Assembly: GCF_016907875.1 (NCBI RefSeq)
Contig: NZ_JAFBCU010000001.1
Span: 1,674,001-1,738,000, forward strand
DNA length: 64,000 nt
Source: Arthrobacter roseus
GTDB taxonomy: Bacteria; Actinomycetota; Actinomycetes; Actinomycetales; Micrococcaceae
Reading direction: 5' to 3'
Below the pieces are notes generated by a model, which worked only from the letters and a program-made list of their open reading frames with translations, had not been told where the DNA came from and did not search any database. Each line of letters opens with the position of its first letter. Positions within the stretch are counted from its first letter, which is position 1. Made by a program: the position numbers and the translations under genes. Shown piece by piece: positions 1-9,676 of the stretch.

Positions 1-2
1 AA

Positions 3-1136
3 GATGACCTCCATCTGCCCGAACTGGCCATGAATCTGGTGAGTGATGTGGCGATCCATGACAACTCTGACGGTTCAGTCATGCTCGTCGCCAACGCTAT
101 CAATTACGATAACTCACCTCACCGTGTGGATGAGGCATGGCACGACGCCGTCAGCCGTCTTCACAGTATGCTCGATCGGCTCCACAGCCCGGGGAACGGC
201 GATATTGTGTGCCCGCCTACAGCCCTGTTGTCACCGGAAAAATTGATGTCGGAGGTCCGGCAGAGCTGGGACCACGCCGCCTTCATGCGCGCCATTGATA
301 CGTGCAAGGAAGCGATCGTGGACGGGGAAGTTTTCCAGATCGTGATTTCCAGACGATTCGAACTCTCCTGTGATGCTCCTCCACTGGATGTGTATCGAAT
401 GCTCCGCAGCAGCAACCCCAGTCCCTATATGTATCTGTTCAATTTTGAAGACCGTGCTGGAGCGCCCTACGCCGTTGTAGGGTCATCTCCTGAGGCACTG
501 GTTACCGTTGCCGGAAACGACGTCTCGATGCACCCGATTGCGGGCTCTCGCCCGCGTAGCCGCCATGCTGAGGCCGACCGCGATATGGCGGAAGAATTGC
601 TCACTGACACCAAGGAACGCTCCGAGCATCTGATGCTGGTGGATTTGGCCAGAAATGACATCTCGCGGGTCTGCGTTCCTGGATCAGTCGAGGTGAGCCA
701 GTTCATGGAGGTTGAACGCTTCAGCCACATCATGCACCTGGTGTCCACTGTCAACGGAGAGATGTCGCCGGCATGCAGCGCGTTTGATGTTCTAGCAGCA
801 ACCTTCCCAGCGGGAACATTGTCAGGGGCACCCAAGCCCAGGGCGCTGCAGTTGTTAGACGAGCTCGAACCTCACCGTCGCAGCGTATACGGCGGGGTTG
901 TGGGCTACTTCGATTTTGCCGGAGATATGGATGTCGCGATCGCTATTCGCTCTGCACTTCTCAAAGACAGAACCGCCTTCATTCAGGCAGGCGCGGGGAT
1001 CGTCGCCGATTCAGACCCGGAGAGTGAGGCTGCGGAAACCTTGAGTAAGGCAGCAGCGCCGCTTCGCGCCGCATATTTTGCACATCAGCGTGCGCTATCG
1101 AAGGCCGATGGCACAGCACAGACGGAGACCTTATGA
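3..1136 (+). CDS. trpE: anthranilate synthase component I (TrpE), 5' end outside window
   Basis: The frame is open from the first bases, so roughly the C-terminal three quarters of TrpE is present and the N-terminal part lies upstream. TrpE uses chorismate and glutamine-derived ammonia to make anthranilate, the first committed step to tryptophan. The chorismate-binding domain is clear: VFQIVISRRFE near the start, then IAGSRPR, the DTKERSEHLMLVDLARND block, FPAGTLSGAPKPRA and a C-terminal QAGAGIVADSDPESE segment. The linkage to trpC, trpB and trpA supports TrpE over the related PabB or isochorismate synthases. The stop overlaps the next start as ATGA at 1133, which suggests translational coupling. 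The leader, where an attenuator would be expected, is outside the window. Confidence 0.96.
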   Translation, partial: DDLHLPELAMNLVSDVAIHDNSDGSVMLVANAINYDNSPHRVDEAWHDAVSRLHSMLDRLHSPGNGDIVCPPTALLSPEKLMSEVRQSWDHAAFMRAIDTCKEAIVDGEVFQIVISRRFELSCDAPPLDVYRMLRSSNPSPYMYLFNFEDRAGAPYAVVGSSPEALVTVAGNDVSMHPIAGSRPRSRHAEADRDMAEELLTDTKERSEHLMLVDLARNDISRVCVPGSVEVSQFMEVERFSHIMHLVSTVNGEMSPACSAFDVLAATFPAGTLSGAPKPRALQLLDELEPHRRSVYGGVVGYFDFAGDMDVAIAIRSALLKDRTAFIQAGAGIVADSDPESEAAETLSKAAAPLRAAYFAHQRALSKADGTAQTETL

Positions 1137-1747
1137 CACAGCGTGGGGAATCAAGGACCCGGAAACGGATCACAGTGGTACTCATAGCGGTCCTACTGTC
1201 TCTGGTGGCTTTTGGAGCTACTACGCAAACGTGGTTGAGTATTCAGTTGCCGCAGACGGCGATCAAGACTCCGAAGATCGATGTTGCTGGTTCCGAGGCG
1301 GCTACCGCAGTGACAGCTTTTGCGTTGGTGGGGCTGGCGGCATCCCTTGCTGTTTCCATCGCTGGCCCGGTATTGAGATGGATCATCATTGGTGTGCTGT
1401 TCGTTGCTGGAATCGGCATCGCGTGGTCCAGTGCAGCCATCGTTCAAGATCCTGCGTCGGCCGCATCAGTGGCTGTGGGCACCGCGATAGGCATCACGGA
1501 TACGAGCGCTGCGTCAATCGCCGTTACTGTGTTTCCTCTGGTGTCAGCCAGCGCGGGACTTTTGATGGCGATCACAGCAGTGTGGGCAGCCATCGTGGGC
1601 AGAAGCTGGGGTACCTCCCGTCGGTATTCCTCAACGGCACGTGGAGGCCTCAACGATCACGGGCCAGATGAGAAACTTGAAGGCGCCCCGCGGGATGACA
1701 TCGACAGTTGGGATCAGCTCAGCCACGGCGACGACCCTACCCGTTAA
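1133..1747 (+). CDS. tryptophan-operon-associated membrane protein
   Basis: A 204-residue protein whose start overlaps the trpE stop (ATGA). It has an arginine/lysine-rich N-terminus (QRGESRTRKR) followed by about four hydrophobic segments at residues ~10-30, ~58-80, ~85-105 and ~125-150, and a polar C-terminal tail. This matches the actinobacterial Trp_oprn_chp family of integral membrane proteins found between trpE and trpC. The function is unknown; a link to tryptophan or precursor handling is inferred only from conserved position. It contains no enzymatic motif that I can see. Confidence 0.85.
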   Translation: MTQRGESRTRKRITVVLIAVLLSLVAFGATTQTWLSIQLPQTAIKTPKIDVAGSEAATAVTAFALVGLAASLAVSIAGPVLRWIIIGVLFVAGIGIAWSSAAIVQDPASAASVAVGTAIGITDTSAASIAVTVFPLVSASAGLLMAITAVWAAIVGRSWGTSRRYSSTARGGLNDHGPDEKLEGAPRDDIDSWDQLSHGDDPTR

Positions 1748-1822
1748 TGCGGGCAGGACGATTCGGGCCCGTCAGGAACTAATGGCAGAATGACTACAGC
1801 AACGTTTTCAAGGAGACACATC

Positions 1823-2122
1823 ATGGCCAAGAGCCCGGTAAGCCCCGCCACTTCGACCACCGCTGATGCGCAGGTCAATCCAACGGTGGATAGAAGCATC
1901 CACGACGAGGCTGTCGGCCACGGCAACAGCCCGGCAGCATGGTCGTGCGTCCTCGTCATGATTCTGGGTGCAGCAATTGCTTCCATTGGCTACATCATGG
2001 CGTCGCACCCGGTCTTCTGGTCTGGTGTGGCAGTGATGTTTGTTGGCTTGCTTGTTGGCTACATCATGAAGAAGGCCGGATACGGCGTAGGCGGCCACAA
2101 GCTAAAAAATAACGGACACTGA
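1823..2122 (+). CDS. HGxxPAAW-motif small membrane protein
   Basis: A 99-residue protein carrying the diagnostic HGNSPAAW motif followed by two transmembrane segments (about residues 40-60 and 65-85) and a short basic tail. This family is a marker of actinobacterial trp operons and lies just before trpC; its role is not known. The ATG at 1823 is chosen because an AGGAG Shine-Dalgarno sits at 1810-1815. An in-frame ATG at 1790 would add 11 residues but has no comparable site. The stop abuts the trpC start with no gap. Confidence 0.85.
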   Translation: MAKSPVSPATSTTADAQVNPTVDRSIHDEAVGHGNSPAAWSCVLVMILGAAIASIGYIMASHPVFWSGVAVMFVGLLVGYIMKKAGYGVGGHKLKNNGH

Positions 2123-2941
2123 ATGAGTGTTCTCGACGACATCATCGAGGGCGTTCTCGAGGACATGACTGAACGTCAACGGCACGTGCCGTTGAGTGTC
2201 ATTCAAGAGGGTGTCCGTTCGGCGACTCCGGCGAGGGATGCCTTCGAAGCCTTGGGCTCCGGTACCGCAGAACATGGTCTATCGGTCATCGCGGAAGTCA
2301 AACGCAGCAGTCCGTCCAGGGGTTCACTGTCACAAATCAACGACCCGGCGCTCCTTGCTGCTTCCTATGCCAACGGTGGTGCAGCCGTTATCAGTGTTCT
2401 GACCGAGCAGCGCCGCTTCGGCGGTTCGCTAGCTGACTTTGACGCGGTACGCGAGCGCGTGGACATTCCTTTGCTCCGCAAGGATTTCATCATCGATGAG
2501 TACCAGATATGGGAGGCCAGGGCGCATGGCGCAGACCTGATCCTCCTCATCGTTGCTGCCTTGGACGACGAACAGCTGACGCGGTTTCTGCGTTTGACCG
2601 AGGAACTGGGCATGCATGCCTTGGTCGAAGCGCATACCGAAGAGGAAGTGCACCGGGCGGTTCAGATCGGTGCCCGAATCATTGGTGTGAACGTGCGGAA
2701 CCTGAAGACGCTCGACGTCGACCGTTCCGTGTTCGGCACGCTGTCAGGGTTCATCCCTCCCGGGACTGTTGTAGTCGCCGAGTCCGGAGTTCGGGACGTC
2801 CAGGATGTTCAAGAGTACGCGGCCCGCGGCGCACACGCCGTTCTGGTGGGCGAAGCTCTTGTTCAGCACGGTGACCCTGGCACGGAGATTTCTCATTTCA
2901 CCTCCGCGGGCACTGCGTCCATGTCTGCTGGCCGCACCTGA
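2123..2941 (+). CDS. trpC: indole-3-glycerol phosphate synthase
   Basis: A 272-residue TIM-barrel enzyme that cyclises CdRP to indole-3-glycerol phosphate in tryptophan synthesis. Conserved elements appear in order: VIAEVKRSSPSRG (phosphate and catalytic lysine region), SVLTEQRRFGGS, LLRKDFIIDEYQIWEA, DLILLIVAAL, LVEAHTEEE, IGVNVRNLKT and VVAESGV near the C-terminus. Length and motifs are normal for a monofunctional TrpC. It starts directly after the HGxxPAAW gene, so it is probably read by coupled translation. Ten bases separate it from the first possible trpB start codon. Confidence 0.97.
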   Translation: MSVLDDIIEGVLEDMTERQRHVPLSVIQEGVRSATPARDAFEALGSGTAEHGLSVIAEVKRSSPSRGSLSQINDPALLAASYANGGAAVISVLTEQRRFGGSLADFDAVRERVDIPLLRKDFIIDEYQIWEARAHGADLILLIVAALDDEQLTRFLRLTEELGMHALVEAHTEEEVHRAVQIGARIIGVNVRNLKTLDVDRSVFGTLSGFIPPGTVVVAESGVRDVQDVQEYAARGAHAVLVGEALVQHGDPGTEISHFTSAGTASMSAGRT

Positions 2942-3004
2942 GAGAACCTAGTGGAGGCCGGTGCTCGCCGGATCCAGTCAACGATCGATAAGGACACCGA
3001 AGTC

Positions 3005-4321
3005 ATGACGAATTCATCGCATGATCGCCAGGCCGCGACAACGGACGCATTTCTTGTCGGTGCGGATAGCCTGAAACACGCGAATGGGCCCTATTTTGGT
3101 GCCTACGGTGGGCGTTGGATGCCGGAATCGTTGATCGCTGCTCTGGATGAGTTGGAGGAAACCTTCGACAAAGCGAGAAACGAGCCCTCGTTCCTCGCTG
3201 AAATTGCCGAACTGAATCGTAACTACTCGGGTCGCCCTTCACTGCTGACAGAGGCATCGCGGTTCGCTGAACACGCTGGTGGTGTTCGGGTTTTCCTCAA
3301 GCGCGAGGACCTGAATCACACCGGATCACACAAAATCAATAATGTCTTGGGCCAGGCACTGTTGGCTCGCCGGATGGGCAAGACTAGGATCATCGCCGAG
3401 ACCGGTGCAGGGCAGCACGGTGTCGCTAGCGCAACGGCATGTGCCCTGCTGGGTTTGGAATGCGTTGTCTATATGGGCGCTGAGGATTGCCGGCGGCAGT
3501 CGCTCAACGTAGCCCGCATGCAACTCCTGGGCGCAACAGTGGTTCCAGTGAGCACCGGGTCGCAGACACTCAAGGACGCCATCAATGAGGCGCTTCGTGA
3601 TTGGGTCGCCAATGTGGACAACACTCACTACCTATTGGGCACAGTCGCTGGCTCTCACCCCTTTCCCGCCATGGTCCGCTATTTCCACGAGGTGATTGGT
3701 GAAGAGGCTCGGGCACAGATACTCGATCAGGTGGGGCGTTTACCTGATGCTGTGTGCGCCTGTATTGGTGGTGGGTCCAACGCCATCGGCATTTTTCATG
3801 GATTCCTTGATGACCGGGACGTTTCCCTGTTCGGATTTGAGGCAGGGGGTGACGGTGTCGATACTGGCCGGCATGCTGCCGCCATCACACTGGGCAGACC
3901 TGGAGTCCTCCACGGTGCGCGCTCGTACCTGATGCAGGACGATGACGGTCAGACGATCGAATCCCATTCAATTTCTGCAGGACTCGATTACCCTGGTGTC
4001 GGCCCGGAGCACGCGTTTCTGGCGGATTCAGGCAGAGTCACGTATGAGCCAATCACCGATGCGGAGGCCATGGAGGCCTTCCGTTTGCTCTGCCGCACTG
4101 AGGGCATCATTCCGGCGATAGAATCAGCGCATGCCCTTGCCGGTGCCATGAAAGTCGGGCTGAAGTTGGCTGCGGGAACAGATAAGCCGGAGGAACGGGT
4201 CATCGTTGTCAACCTTTCGGGTCGTGGAGACAAGGACGTGGCCACGGCAGCCGAATGGTTTGAACTTTTAGATGCCGAGTCGGCTGAAGCGGACATGGGC
4301 AAGGACGGGGAACAGCTATGA
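3005..4321 (+). CDS. trpB: tryptophan synthase beta chain
   Basis: This PLP enzyme condenses indole with L-serine to give tryptophan. It has the N-terminal [14 protein letters not shown] signature, the PLP lysine motif [21 protein letters not shown] and the phosphate-binding GGGSNAIG loop. The ATG at 3005 is preferred because AGGA lies about ten bases upstream. An in-frame GTG at 2951 would add 18 residues, as MEAGARRIQ and onward, that do not resemble TrpB. The product is 438 residues, slightly long because of N- and C-terminal tails. The end overlaps the trpA start (ATGA at 4318), as expected for subunits of one complex. Confidence 0.97.
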   Translation: MTNSSHDRQAATTDAFLVGADSLKHANGPYFGAYGGRWMPESLIAALDELEETFDKARNEPSFLAEIAELNRNYSGRPSLLTEASRFAEHAGGVRVFLKREDLNHTGSHKINNVLGQALLARRMGKTRIIAETGAGQHGVASATACALLGLECVVYMGAEDCRRQSLNVARMQLLGATVVPVSTGSQTLKDAINEALRDWVANVDNTHYLLGTVAGSHPFPAMVRYFHEVIGEEARAQILDQVGRLPDAVCACIGGGSNAIGIFHGFLDDRDVSLFGFEAGGDGVDTGRHAAAITLGRPGVLHGARSYLMQDDDGQTIESHSISAGLDYPGVGPEHAFLADSGRVTYEPITDAEAMEAFRLLCRTEGIIPAIESAHALAGAMKVGLKLAAGTDKPEERVIVVNLSGRGDKDVATAAEWFELLDAESAEADMGKDGEQL

Positions 4322-5130
4322 ATTTGAGGTCCAGTCCCAGCCTGACGGCTGCAGCGCTCGACAAGGCACGCGCCGCGGGCAGAACAGCTCTCATTGGTTA
4401 CCTCCCGGCGGGTTATCCCAGCATCCAGGAGAGTATCGACGCCGGGATAGCGCTGGCGGAAAACGGAGCCGACCTCATAGAGATTGGCATTCCATACTCG
4501 GATCCCGTGATGGACGGTCCCGTGATTCAGGAAGCCACAAACCAGGCGCTGGCCAACGGCTTCGCTGTAGCTGACGTTTTCACAGTGGTGGCTGGAATCG
4601 TCCGTGCTACCGACGCACCTGTTCTCGTCATGACGTACTGGAATCCGGTGATGCGTATGGGCGTCGACGAATTCTCCAGGCGGCTGGCTGACGCCGGTGC
4701 AGCAGGGCTCATCACTCCAGACCTCATCCCGGATGAAGCAGCTGAATGGATGGAAGCCTCCGATCGCTACGACCTGGATCGTGTCTTCTTAGTTGCTCCC
4801 TCGTCGACACCAGAGCGAATGGCGGCAACTGTGAAGGCCAGCCGCGGCTTCGTGTATGCAGTATCCGTCATGGGCATAACCGGCGCCCGCGCAACGGTCG
4901 GCGAGGCAGCCAAGGCTGTCGTAGAGGCAGCGCACGCTGCTGGAGCGGAACGGGTCTGCGTGGGTCTCGGAGTATCCCGATCAGAACATGTACGTGAGAT
5001 TGCCGCATATGCGGAAGGAGCGATCGTGGGGACGGCACTCGTTTCTGCATTGTCCGACGGCGGTGTTGCCGCCGTGGGGCGTCTCGTCGCGGATCTCTCC
5101 ACCGGCACAGCCAAAGAAGAGAGCCAATGA
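4318..5130 (+). CDS. trpA: tryptophan synthase alpha chain
   Basis: A 270-residue TIM barrel that cleaves indole-3-glycerol phosphate to indole and glyceraldehyde-3-phosphate; the indole is channelled to TrpB. Visible landmarks are [12 protein letters not shown], the catalytic glutamate and aspartate region [54 protein letters not shown] and the phosphate-binding VGLGVS. It is coupled to trpB upstream and to lgt downstream by ATGA overlaps. Confidence 0.97.
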   Translation: MNLRSSPSLTAAALDKARAAGRTALIGYLPAGYPSIQESIDAGIALAENGADLIEIGIPYSDPVMDGPVIQEATNQALANGFAVADVFTVVAGIVRATDAPVLVMTYWNPVMRMGVDEFSRRLADAGAAGLITPDLIPDEAAEWMEASDRYDLDRVFLVAPSSTPERMAATVKASRGFVYAVSVMGITGARATVGEAAKAVVEAAHAAGAERVCVGLGVSRSEHVREIAAYAEGAIVGTALVSALSDGGVAAVGRLVADLSTGTAKEESQ

Positions 5131-6065
5131 CACACCTGCCACTCAGTATTCCCAGCCCAAGCTGGAGCGGGTTCGAGATTGGACCCCTCACGGTGCACGC
5201 CTACGCTCTCTGCATCCTTCTCGGCATTCTTCTGGCCATGTGGATGACAGCGAAAAGGTGGAAAGGCAGGGACGGCAATCCCGACGTCATTTACGACATC
5301 TGCATCTGGGCGATCCCTTTCGGCATCGTTGGAGGTCGTCTCTACCACGTCGTGTCGTCGCCGGACGCTTACTTCGGTCCAGACGGAGACCTCGCACTGA
5401 TTCCGCAGATCTGGTTGGGCGGGCTCGGGATCTGGGGTGCTGTGGCGCTGGGTGCCTTGGGCGCATGGATCGGCTGTCGACGAGCCGGTGTACGGTTGAG
5501 TGATTTTTTGGATGCAGCGGCCCCTGGAGTGCTTTTGGCACAGGCAGTAGGGCGCTGGGGTAACTGGTTCAATCAAGAATTGTTCGGCGGGCCAACGGAC
5601 CTGCCGTGGGGCCTGGAGATTGATCCGGGTCATCCGAACTTCCCCGCAGGGGCAGAGGCCGGAACGTTGTTCCACCCTACGTTTCTCTACGAATCACTGT
5701 GGAACCTAGCCGGGGTCGCCATTTTGTTGCTGCTGGACAAGAAGTTCCGGTTGGGCGGCGGCCGTCTGTTCTGGCTGTATGTCGCCTACTACACGCTGGG
5801 CCGCGTGTGGATCGAAGCACTGCGCATCGACGATGCAGAAATGTTGACATTCTTCGGTCTTACACAGCGACTAAATGTGTGGGTGAGCGTCGTGGTTTTT
5901 GTGCTTGCCATAGCCGCTTATGTTTTCCTGACCCTTCGAAAGCCGCAGTCCGAGGGCGTCGATAGCCCAGACATCCCTGGCAACGTCGAATCTGAGAAGG
6001 CTTCAGCCGGAGACGAGAGTCCTACCCCTGATGCGCCACGCGTTCCAACAAGTAAAGACGGTTAG
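5127..6065 (+). CDS. lgt: prolipoprotein diacylglyceryl transferase
   Basis: A 312-residue polytopic membrane enzyme that moves diacylglycerol from phosphatidylglycerol to the lipobox cysteine of prelipoproteins. The Lgt signature GRWGNWFNQELFGGPT is present at about residues 140-155, with the earlier GGRLYHVV motif and about seven hydrophobic segments. The C-terminal ~45 residues are polar, as in many actinobacterial Lgt proteins. It overlaps trpA, so it is probably co-transcribed with the trp genes, an arrangement common in this group. Its TAG stop forms the first three bases of a putative pyk promoter. Confidence 0.96.
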   Translation: MTHLPLSIPSPSWSGFEIGPLTVHAYALCILLGILLAMWMTAKRWKGRDGNPDVIYDICIWAIPFGIVGGRLYHVVSSPDAYFGPDGDLALIPQIWLGGLGIWGAVALGALGAWIGCRRAGVRLSDFLDAAAPGVLLAQAVGRWGNWFNQELFGGPTDLPWGLEIDPGHPNFPAGAEAGTLFHPTFLYESLWNLAGVAILLLLDKKFRLGGGRLFWLYVAYYTLGRVWIEALRIDDAEMLTFFGLTQRLNVWVSVVVFVLAIAAYVFLTLRKPQSEGVDSPDIPGNVESEKASAGDESPTPDAPRVPTSKDG

Positions 6066-6068
6066 GCT
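6063..6068 (+). promoter_or_regulatory. -10 element for leaderless pyk mRNA
   Basis: TAGGCT followed by six bases and then the pyk ATG at 6075. No Shine-Dalgarno lies between lgt and pyk. A sigma-A -10 at this distance would start transcription at the start codon itself. This is an inference from spacing; the same arrangement recurs at several genes in the window. Confidence 0.5.
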
Positions 6069-6074
6069 TTTGAT

Positions 6075-7616
6075 ATGAGACGCGCAAAGATTGTGGCCAC
6101 TTTCGGACCAGCCATCGGGACCTTCGAGAAGACCCTCCAAGCGATTCAGGCCGGTGTGGACGTAGCCCGGTTGAACATGAGCCACGGCGAGTATTCAACG
6201 CACGCTCAGAACTTGGCCAATGTCCGCAAAGCCTCGGAGGAGCTCAATCGCCCCGTCGGGGTCTTCGCAGACCTGCAGGGACCCAAGATCCGTTTGGGAA
6301 GGTTTACCGACGGCCCTCATATTCTGGACGCCGGAGACCGGTTCACCATCACCATCGACGATATCGAGGGCACCCGCGACATCTGCTCAACTACGTTCAA
6401 GGGCCTGCCCCAGGATGTCGAGGTTGGCGACCGCCTACTCATAAATGACGGCAAGGTGGAACTACGCGCAGTCGACGTCACTGATCGACAGGTCGTCACC
6501 GAGGTCATCACCGGGGGAGAGGTATCCAACAACAAGGGCATTAACCTGCCCGGTGTTGCGGTCAACGTCCCTGCGCTCAGCCAGAAGGACGAAGACGACT
6601 TACGGTGGGCCTTGCGTGCAGGAGTCGACATGATCGCCCTGTCCTTCGTGCGCAATGCCTCTGACATCGACCGTGTCCACGAGATCATGGACGAGGAAGG
6701 CGGTCGCCTGCCTGTCATCGCGAAGATCGAGAAGCCGCAGGCTGTGGATGCTCTCGAGGAGATCATCGACGCCTTCGATTCGATCATGGTCGCCCGTGGC
6801 GACCTCGGTGTTGAGCTGCCTCTGGAACAGGTTCCGCTGGTTCAGAAGCGTGCCGTCGATCTGGCACGCCGTTGGGCGAAGCCTGTCATCGTCGCGACTC
6901 AGGTGCTCGAATCGATGATCGAATCGCCCACACCGACCCGCGCCGAAGCCTCGGACTGCGCCAACGCCGTTCTCGACGGTGCCGACGCAGTCATGCTCTC
7001 CGGCGAAACATCGGTGGGACAGTACCCGATCGAGACCATTGAGACGATGGCGCGCATCATCTCCGCCACTGAGGACCACGGGCTAGAGCGCATCCCGCCG
7101 CTGGGCACTCTTCCCCGTACCCGTGGTGGGGCTATCACCCGTGCGGCCGTGGAGATCGCCGACCAGCTGGATGCCAAGTTCATCGTCGCGTTTACTCAAT
7201 CCGGAGACTCGGCGCGTCGCCTCTCGCGGTTGCGTCCCTTCAAACCCGTTCTTGGGTTCACCCCGTTGAAGCACACCTACAACATTTTGACCCTGGTCTG
7301 GGGAGTGCAGCCGCGGCTGGTTGACTACGCCGACCACACCGACAAGATGACTGCCCAGGTCGATGAGTCGCTGCAGGCCGAAGGTTTGGCTGACGTCAAC
7401 GACCTGGTCGTAATCGCTGCCGGTTCCCCTCCCGGACAGGCGGGCTCGACGAACTCTCTGCGAATCCACCGGGTGGGGGACATTGCCGATGCGGGACAGT
7501 TGCTGGACGGCAGCAGGAACCAGACGCAGTCGAGGGAGAAGGTCGGTCCTTGGCGGACCAAACAGCAAGCTGCCGAAGACCACCCTGACGGCTCGCGCGG
7601 ACGCGACGCTCACTAA
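6075..7616 (+). CDS. pyk: pyruvate kinase
   Basis: This enzyme converts phosphoenolpyruvate and ADP to pyruvate and ATP, the last step of glycolysis. Motifs in order: RRAKIVATFGPA at the N-terminus, VDVARLNMSHG, FADLQGPKIRLG, the catalytic-lysine region VIAKIEKPQAVDALEEI, the signature MVARGDLGVELPLEQVP and GADAVMLSGETSVGQYP. The C-terminal allosteric-type domain covers about residues 350-475. About 35 extra polar residues follow, making 513 residues in all. It lacks a ribosome binding site and probably has its own leaderless promoter. It converges with the response regulator gene downstream. Confidence 0.97.
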   Translation: MRRAKIVATFGPAIGTFEKTLQAIQAGVDVARLNMSHGEYSTHAQNLANVRKASEELNRPVGVFADLQGPKIRLGRFTDGPHILDAGDRFTITIDDIEGTRDICSTTFKGLPQDVEVGDRLLINDGKVELRAVDVTDRQVVTEVITGGEVSNNKGINLPGVAVNVPALSQKDEDDLRWALRAGVDMIALSFVRNASDIDRVHEIMDEEGGRLPVIAKIEKPQAVDALEEIIDAFDSIMVARGDLGVELPLEQVPLVQKRAVDLARRWAKPVIVATQVLESMIESPTPTRAEASDCANAVLDGADAVMLSGETSVGQYPIETIETMARIISATEDHGLERIPPLGTLPRTRGGAITRAAVEIADQLDAKFIVAFTQSGDSARRLSRLRPFKPVLGFTPLKHTYNILTLVWGVQPRLVDYADHTDKMTAQVDESLQAEGLADVNDLVVIAAGSPPGQAGSTNSLRIHRVGDIADAGQLLDGSRNQTQSREKVGPWRTKQQAAEDHPDGSRGRDAH

Positions 7617-7681
7617 GCCTGCTCCCGCGCACGTTGGCGTGGTGACGGCCCGGGGTCAGCTAGGCATAGGGGGATTGCCGC

Positions 7682-8284
7682 TTACTTCACCTGGGCAATG
7701 ATCGTCTCGGCAACTTCGCGCATGCTCAGCCGGCGGTCCATCGAGGTCTTCTGAATCCATCGGAAGGCTTCGGGCTCGGTGAGTCCCATCTTCGCGGTCA
7801 GTACGGACTTTGCCCGCTCGACCAGCTTGCGGGTGGCGAACTGCTCTTGCAGGTCATCGACTTCCTTTTCGAGGGCGATAATTTCCTCGTGGCGGGACAG
7901 AGCGATCTCGATGGCCGGGATCAGATCATCAGGGCCGAACGGTTTGACGACGTAGGCCATCGCGCCAGCCTCACGGGCTCGTTCGACGAGCTCCTTCTGA
8001 CTGAAGGCGGTCAGCAGCACGACCGGGGCGATGCGCTCCTTCACGATGGTTTCGGCGGCGGTGATCCCGTCCATGATTGGCATCTTGACGTCCATAAGGA
8101 CCAGATCGGGGCGGTGCTCACGGACCAGTTCGACGGCTTTCTCGCCGTTGTCGGCTTCAGCCACAACCTCGAACCCCTCGCCGGTGAGGATCTCGACGAT
8201 GTCCAGCCGAATGAGGGTTTCGTCCTCGGCGACAACGACCCGGCGCGCCGGCGTCGACGTGTCCTCGGCTGGGGCTTCGGTCAT
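7682..8284 (-). CDS. ANTAR-domain response regulator (PdtaR-like)
   Basis: A 200-residue two-domain regulator. An N-terminal receiver domain (about residues 15-130) shows the acidic pair in VVVAEDE, the phospho-acceptor in LVLMDVKMPIMDG, the conserved threonine in VVLLTAFS and the lysine in YVVKPFG. A C-terminal ANTAR RNA-binding domain (about 140-198) shows ATRKLVERAKSVLTAKMGL and EAFRWIQKTSMDRR. Proteins of this type act by antitermination on paired-hairpin RNAs rather than as DNA-binding factors. The mycobacterial homologue is PdtaR, paired with the PdtaS kinase. No kinase gene is adjacent. The position beside pyk, tRNA-Leu and polA is typical of Arthrobacter relatives. Confidence 0.92.
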   Translation of the reverse strand: MTEAPAEDTSTPARRVVVAEDETLIRLDIVEILTGEGFEVVAEADNGEKAVELVREHRPDLVLMDVKMPIMDGITAAETIVKERIAPVVLLTAFSQKELVERAREAGAMAYVVKPFGPDDLIPAIEIALSRHEEIIALEKEVDDLQEQFATRKLVERAKSVLTAKMGLTEPEAFRWIQKTSMDRRLSMREVAETIIAQVK

Positions 8285-8436
8285 GGTGCTACTCCTGGCT
8301 GCCCCGGCGAACGGAGCGATGGGTTCTCGGATTCAGAATCCAGCCTATCGGCATGTAGAGTTGTTTAGCGCACCGCGTGACTGTGACGTTCTGCCGTTTC
8401 AGGCCGGATGAAGATCAGGAACGCGTTGATGGTTAG

Positions 8437-8517
8437 GCCCGAGTGGCGGAATGGTAGACGCGTCGCACTCAAAATGCGATATCGAAAGGTGTGTGGGTTC
8501 GAGTCCCACCTCGGGTA
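8437..8517 (+). tRNA. tRNA-Leu (anticodon CAA)
   Basis: A class II tRNA fold can be drawn. The acceptor stem GCCCGAG pairs with CTCGGGT, with one G-U at the first pair. The D arm includes TGGCGGAATGGTAGACGC, and the anticodon stem TCGCA/TGCGA encloses the loop CTCAAAA, giving anticodon CAA. A long variable arm follows, then a T arm with GTGGG-TTCGAGT-CCCAC. The discriminator base is A and the CCA end is not encoded. The anticodon, the long variable arm and the A discriminator all fit leucine. Confidence 0.95.
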
Positions 8518-9500
8518 CGGAAATCCTCCTGGTGACAGGGGGTTTTCGTGTTTAAGCATTGTCGCGCTGTCAGCACAGGGTTCGCGGCGGTTAGCGGAGG
8601 GCACCGGTAGGTTAGGTTGAGTGCGTCCAGAGCCTTTTGCAGGCCTGCTTCGGATGCCCGGTTCGTTGGGAGGTCTAGAGCGCAGGCGGGGAAGTAGGCG
8701 ACGTTCTCACGCTCGTAGCGCTTGAAGTACCGCTTCGTTTCGGGGAATGTTGCAGGCATGGTTGCGATATTTGTCCCGGCGCCGAACTCCTGGTAAATGC
8801 GTGTTGCCGCTGATTCCTCTGATGGTGATGATGCCCGCCAGACGTGGGCACGGGCACATCGGATTGGTACTACCAGGAGCGTGAGCAGGACGTACAGGAA
8901 GTCGTCCGTGCTGCCGGAAACATGGCGTGGACGTCGTTGAGCAGCGCCACCCGATGCATTTGTCTATCGCCGGATTCTCTGATTTGTGTGTAAGTTGCTT
9001 ACTCCTTTTTCACGCAATCGCCCTTGTTCGGAACGAGTTGCCCCAGCCGTGGTGGCTGGGATCCTGAACTTGTTGCCCAGGTGGTTTCGAGAAGCTGGCT
9101 GGGAGTAGTAACCGTCGAGATTTTGAGCTTTAACCATTGATGCCGGGGTGAGCCAGCCGGTGACGGTCCGTTCGCCGTCGGGATAGTCGAGGATCTTCAA
9201 CCCTGTAGCTCTGCCAATCAGCGTTCGTTCACATCGCGTTGTTGCCGGTCTCGGGGGAATCCTGCCGGAGGGTGTGACTGGTCGTTTCGTTGGTTCTCAG
9301 CGAACTGGGGCACCAGTTCAGGCTCGACGACGACGTTCTTGTGTCTTGGACGGTGGCCCTATTAGGTGTCTGAGTTAAATCATTGCCTAAAAGCGCCGCG
9401 TAGACGAAGGTATTGCACCGCTCTAGCAGGGAAGCCGGAGGAATCGGAGACGGCATACGCCGCCGGAAATCATATGTAATGAAATGACAACTTTTAGCTC
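8518..9500 (+). other. about 1 kb with no supportable gene
   Basis: Between tRNA-Leu and the complex-I-like operon only short open frames exist on either strand. None has a good start signal, a recognisable domain or the codon bias of neighbouring genes. Minus-strand frames across the tRNA give arginine/threonine-rich peptides typical of antisense tRNA translation. Base composition drops in patches. This may be debris from an insertion next to the tRNA, but I found no copy of the tRNA 3' end, no transposase motif and no terminal inverted repeats. Confidence 0.5.
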
Positions 9501-9526
9501 GGTGTCAGTTAAGCTAATTAAAACAC

Positions 9527-9543
9527 ATACCCCAGACTGGTAT
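9527..9543. promoter_or_regulatory. CsoR/CstR-type operator 1
   Basis: A 17-bp site, ATACCCCAGACTGGTAT, with ATACC and GGTAT arms. It lies inside a longer perfect 7-bp inverted repeat (ACATACC/GGTATGT, 9525-9545). The shape and arms match operators of CsoR-family repressors, which sense Cu(I) (CsoR) or persulfide (CstR). It lies 275 bp upstream of the nuoA-like gene. The match is by eye only. Confidence 0.55.
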
Positions 9544-9676
9544 GTTCGCGGGCCGCTTCGCCAAACCCCGTCGGCGGCGTAGGGACAACGGGGAACTCCA
9601 CCGGTTGCCACCTGCATTTTGAGGTCATGGAAAATGGCCAGACCGTTGATCCCGCGCCGTTCATCTGACCGGAAAC

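Noticed and set aside
4767-5675. 302-codon open frame antisense to trpA and lgt
   Set aside because: Low-complexity Arg/Pro-rich translation, opposite to two well-supported genes; it is a high-GC mirror frame.
8500-8517. tRNA-Leu 3' end as an attachment site for a genomic island
   Set aside because: No second copy of the tRNA 3' sequence was found downstream in the window.
8365-8760. Minus-strand open frames across tRNA-Leu
   Set aside because: They contain the RWDSNPHTF/RGGTRTHTP-type strings produced by translating antisense tRNA; not genes.
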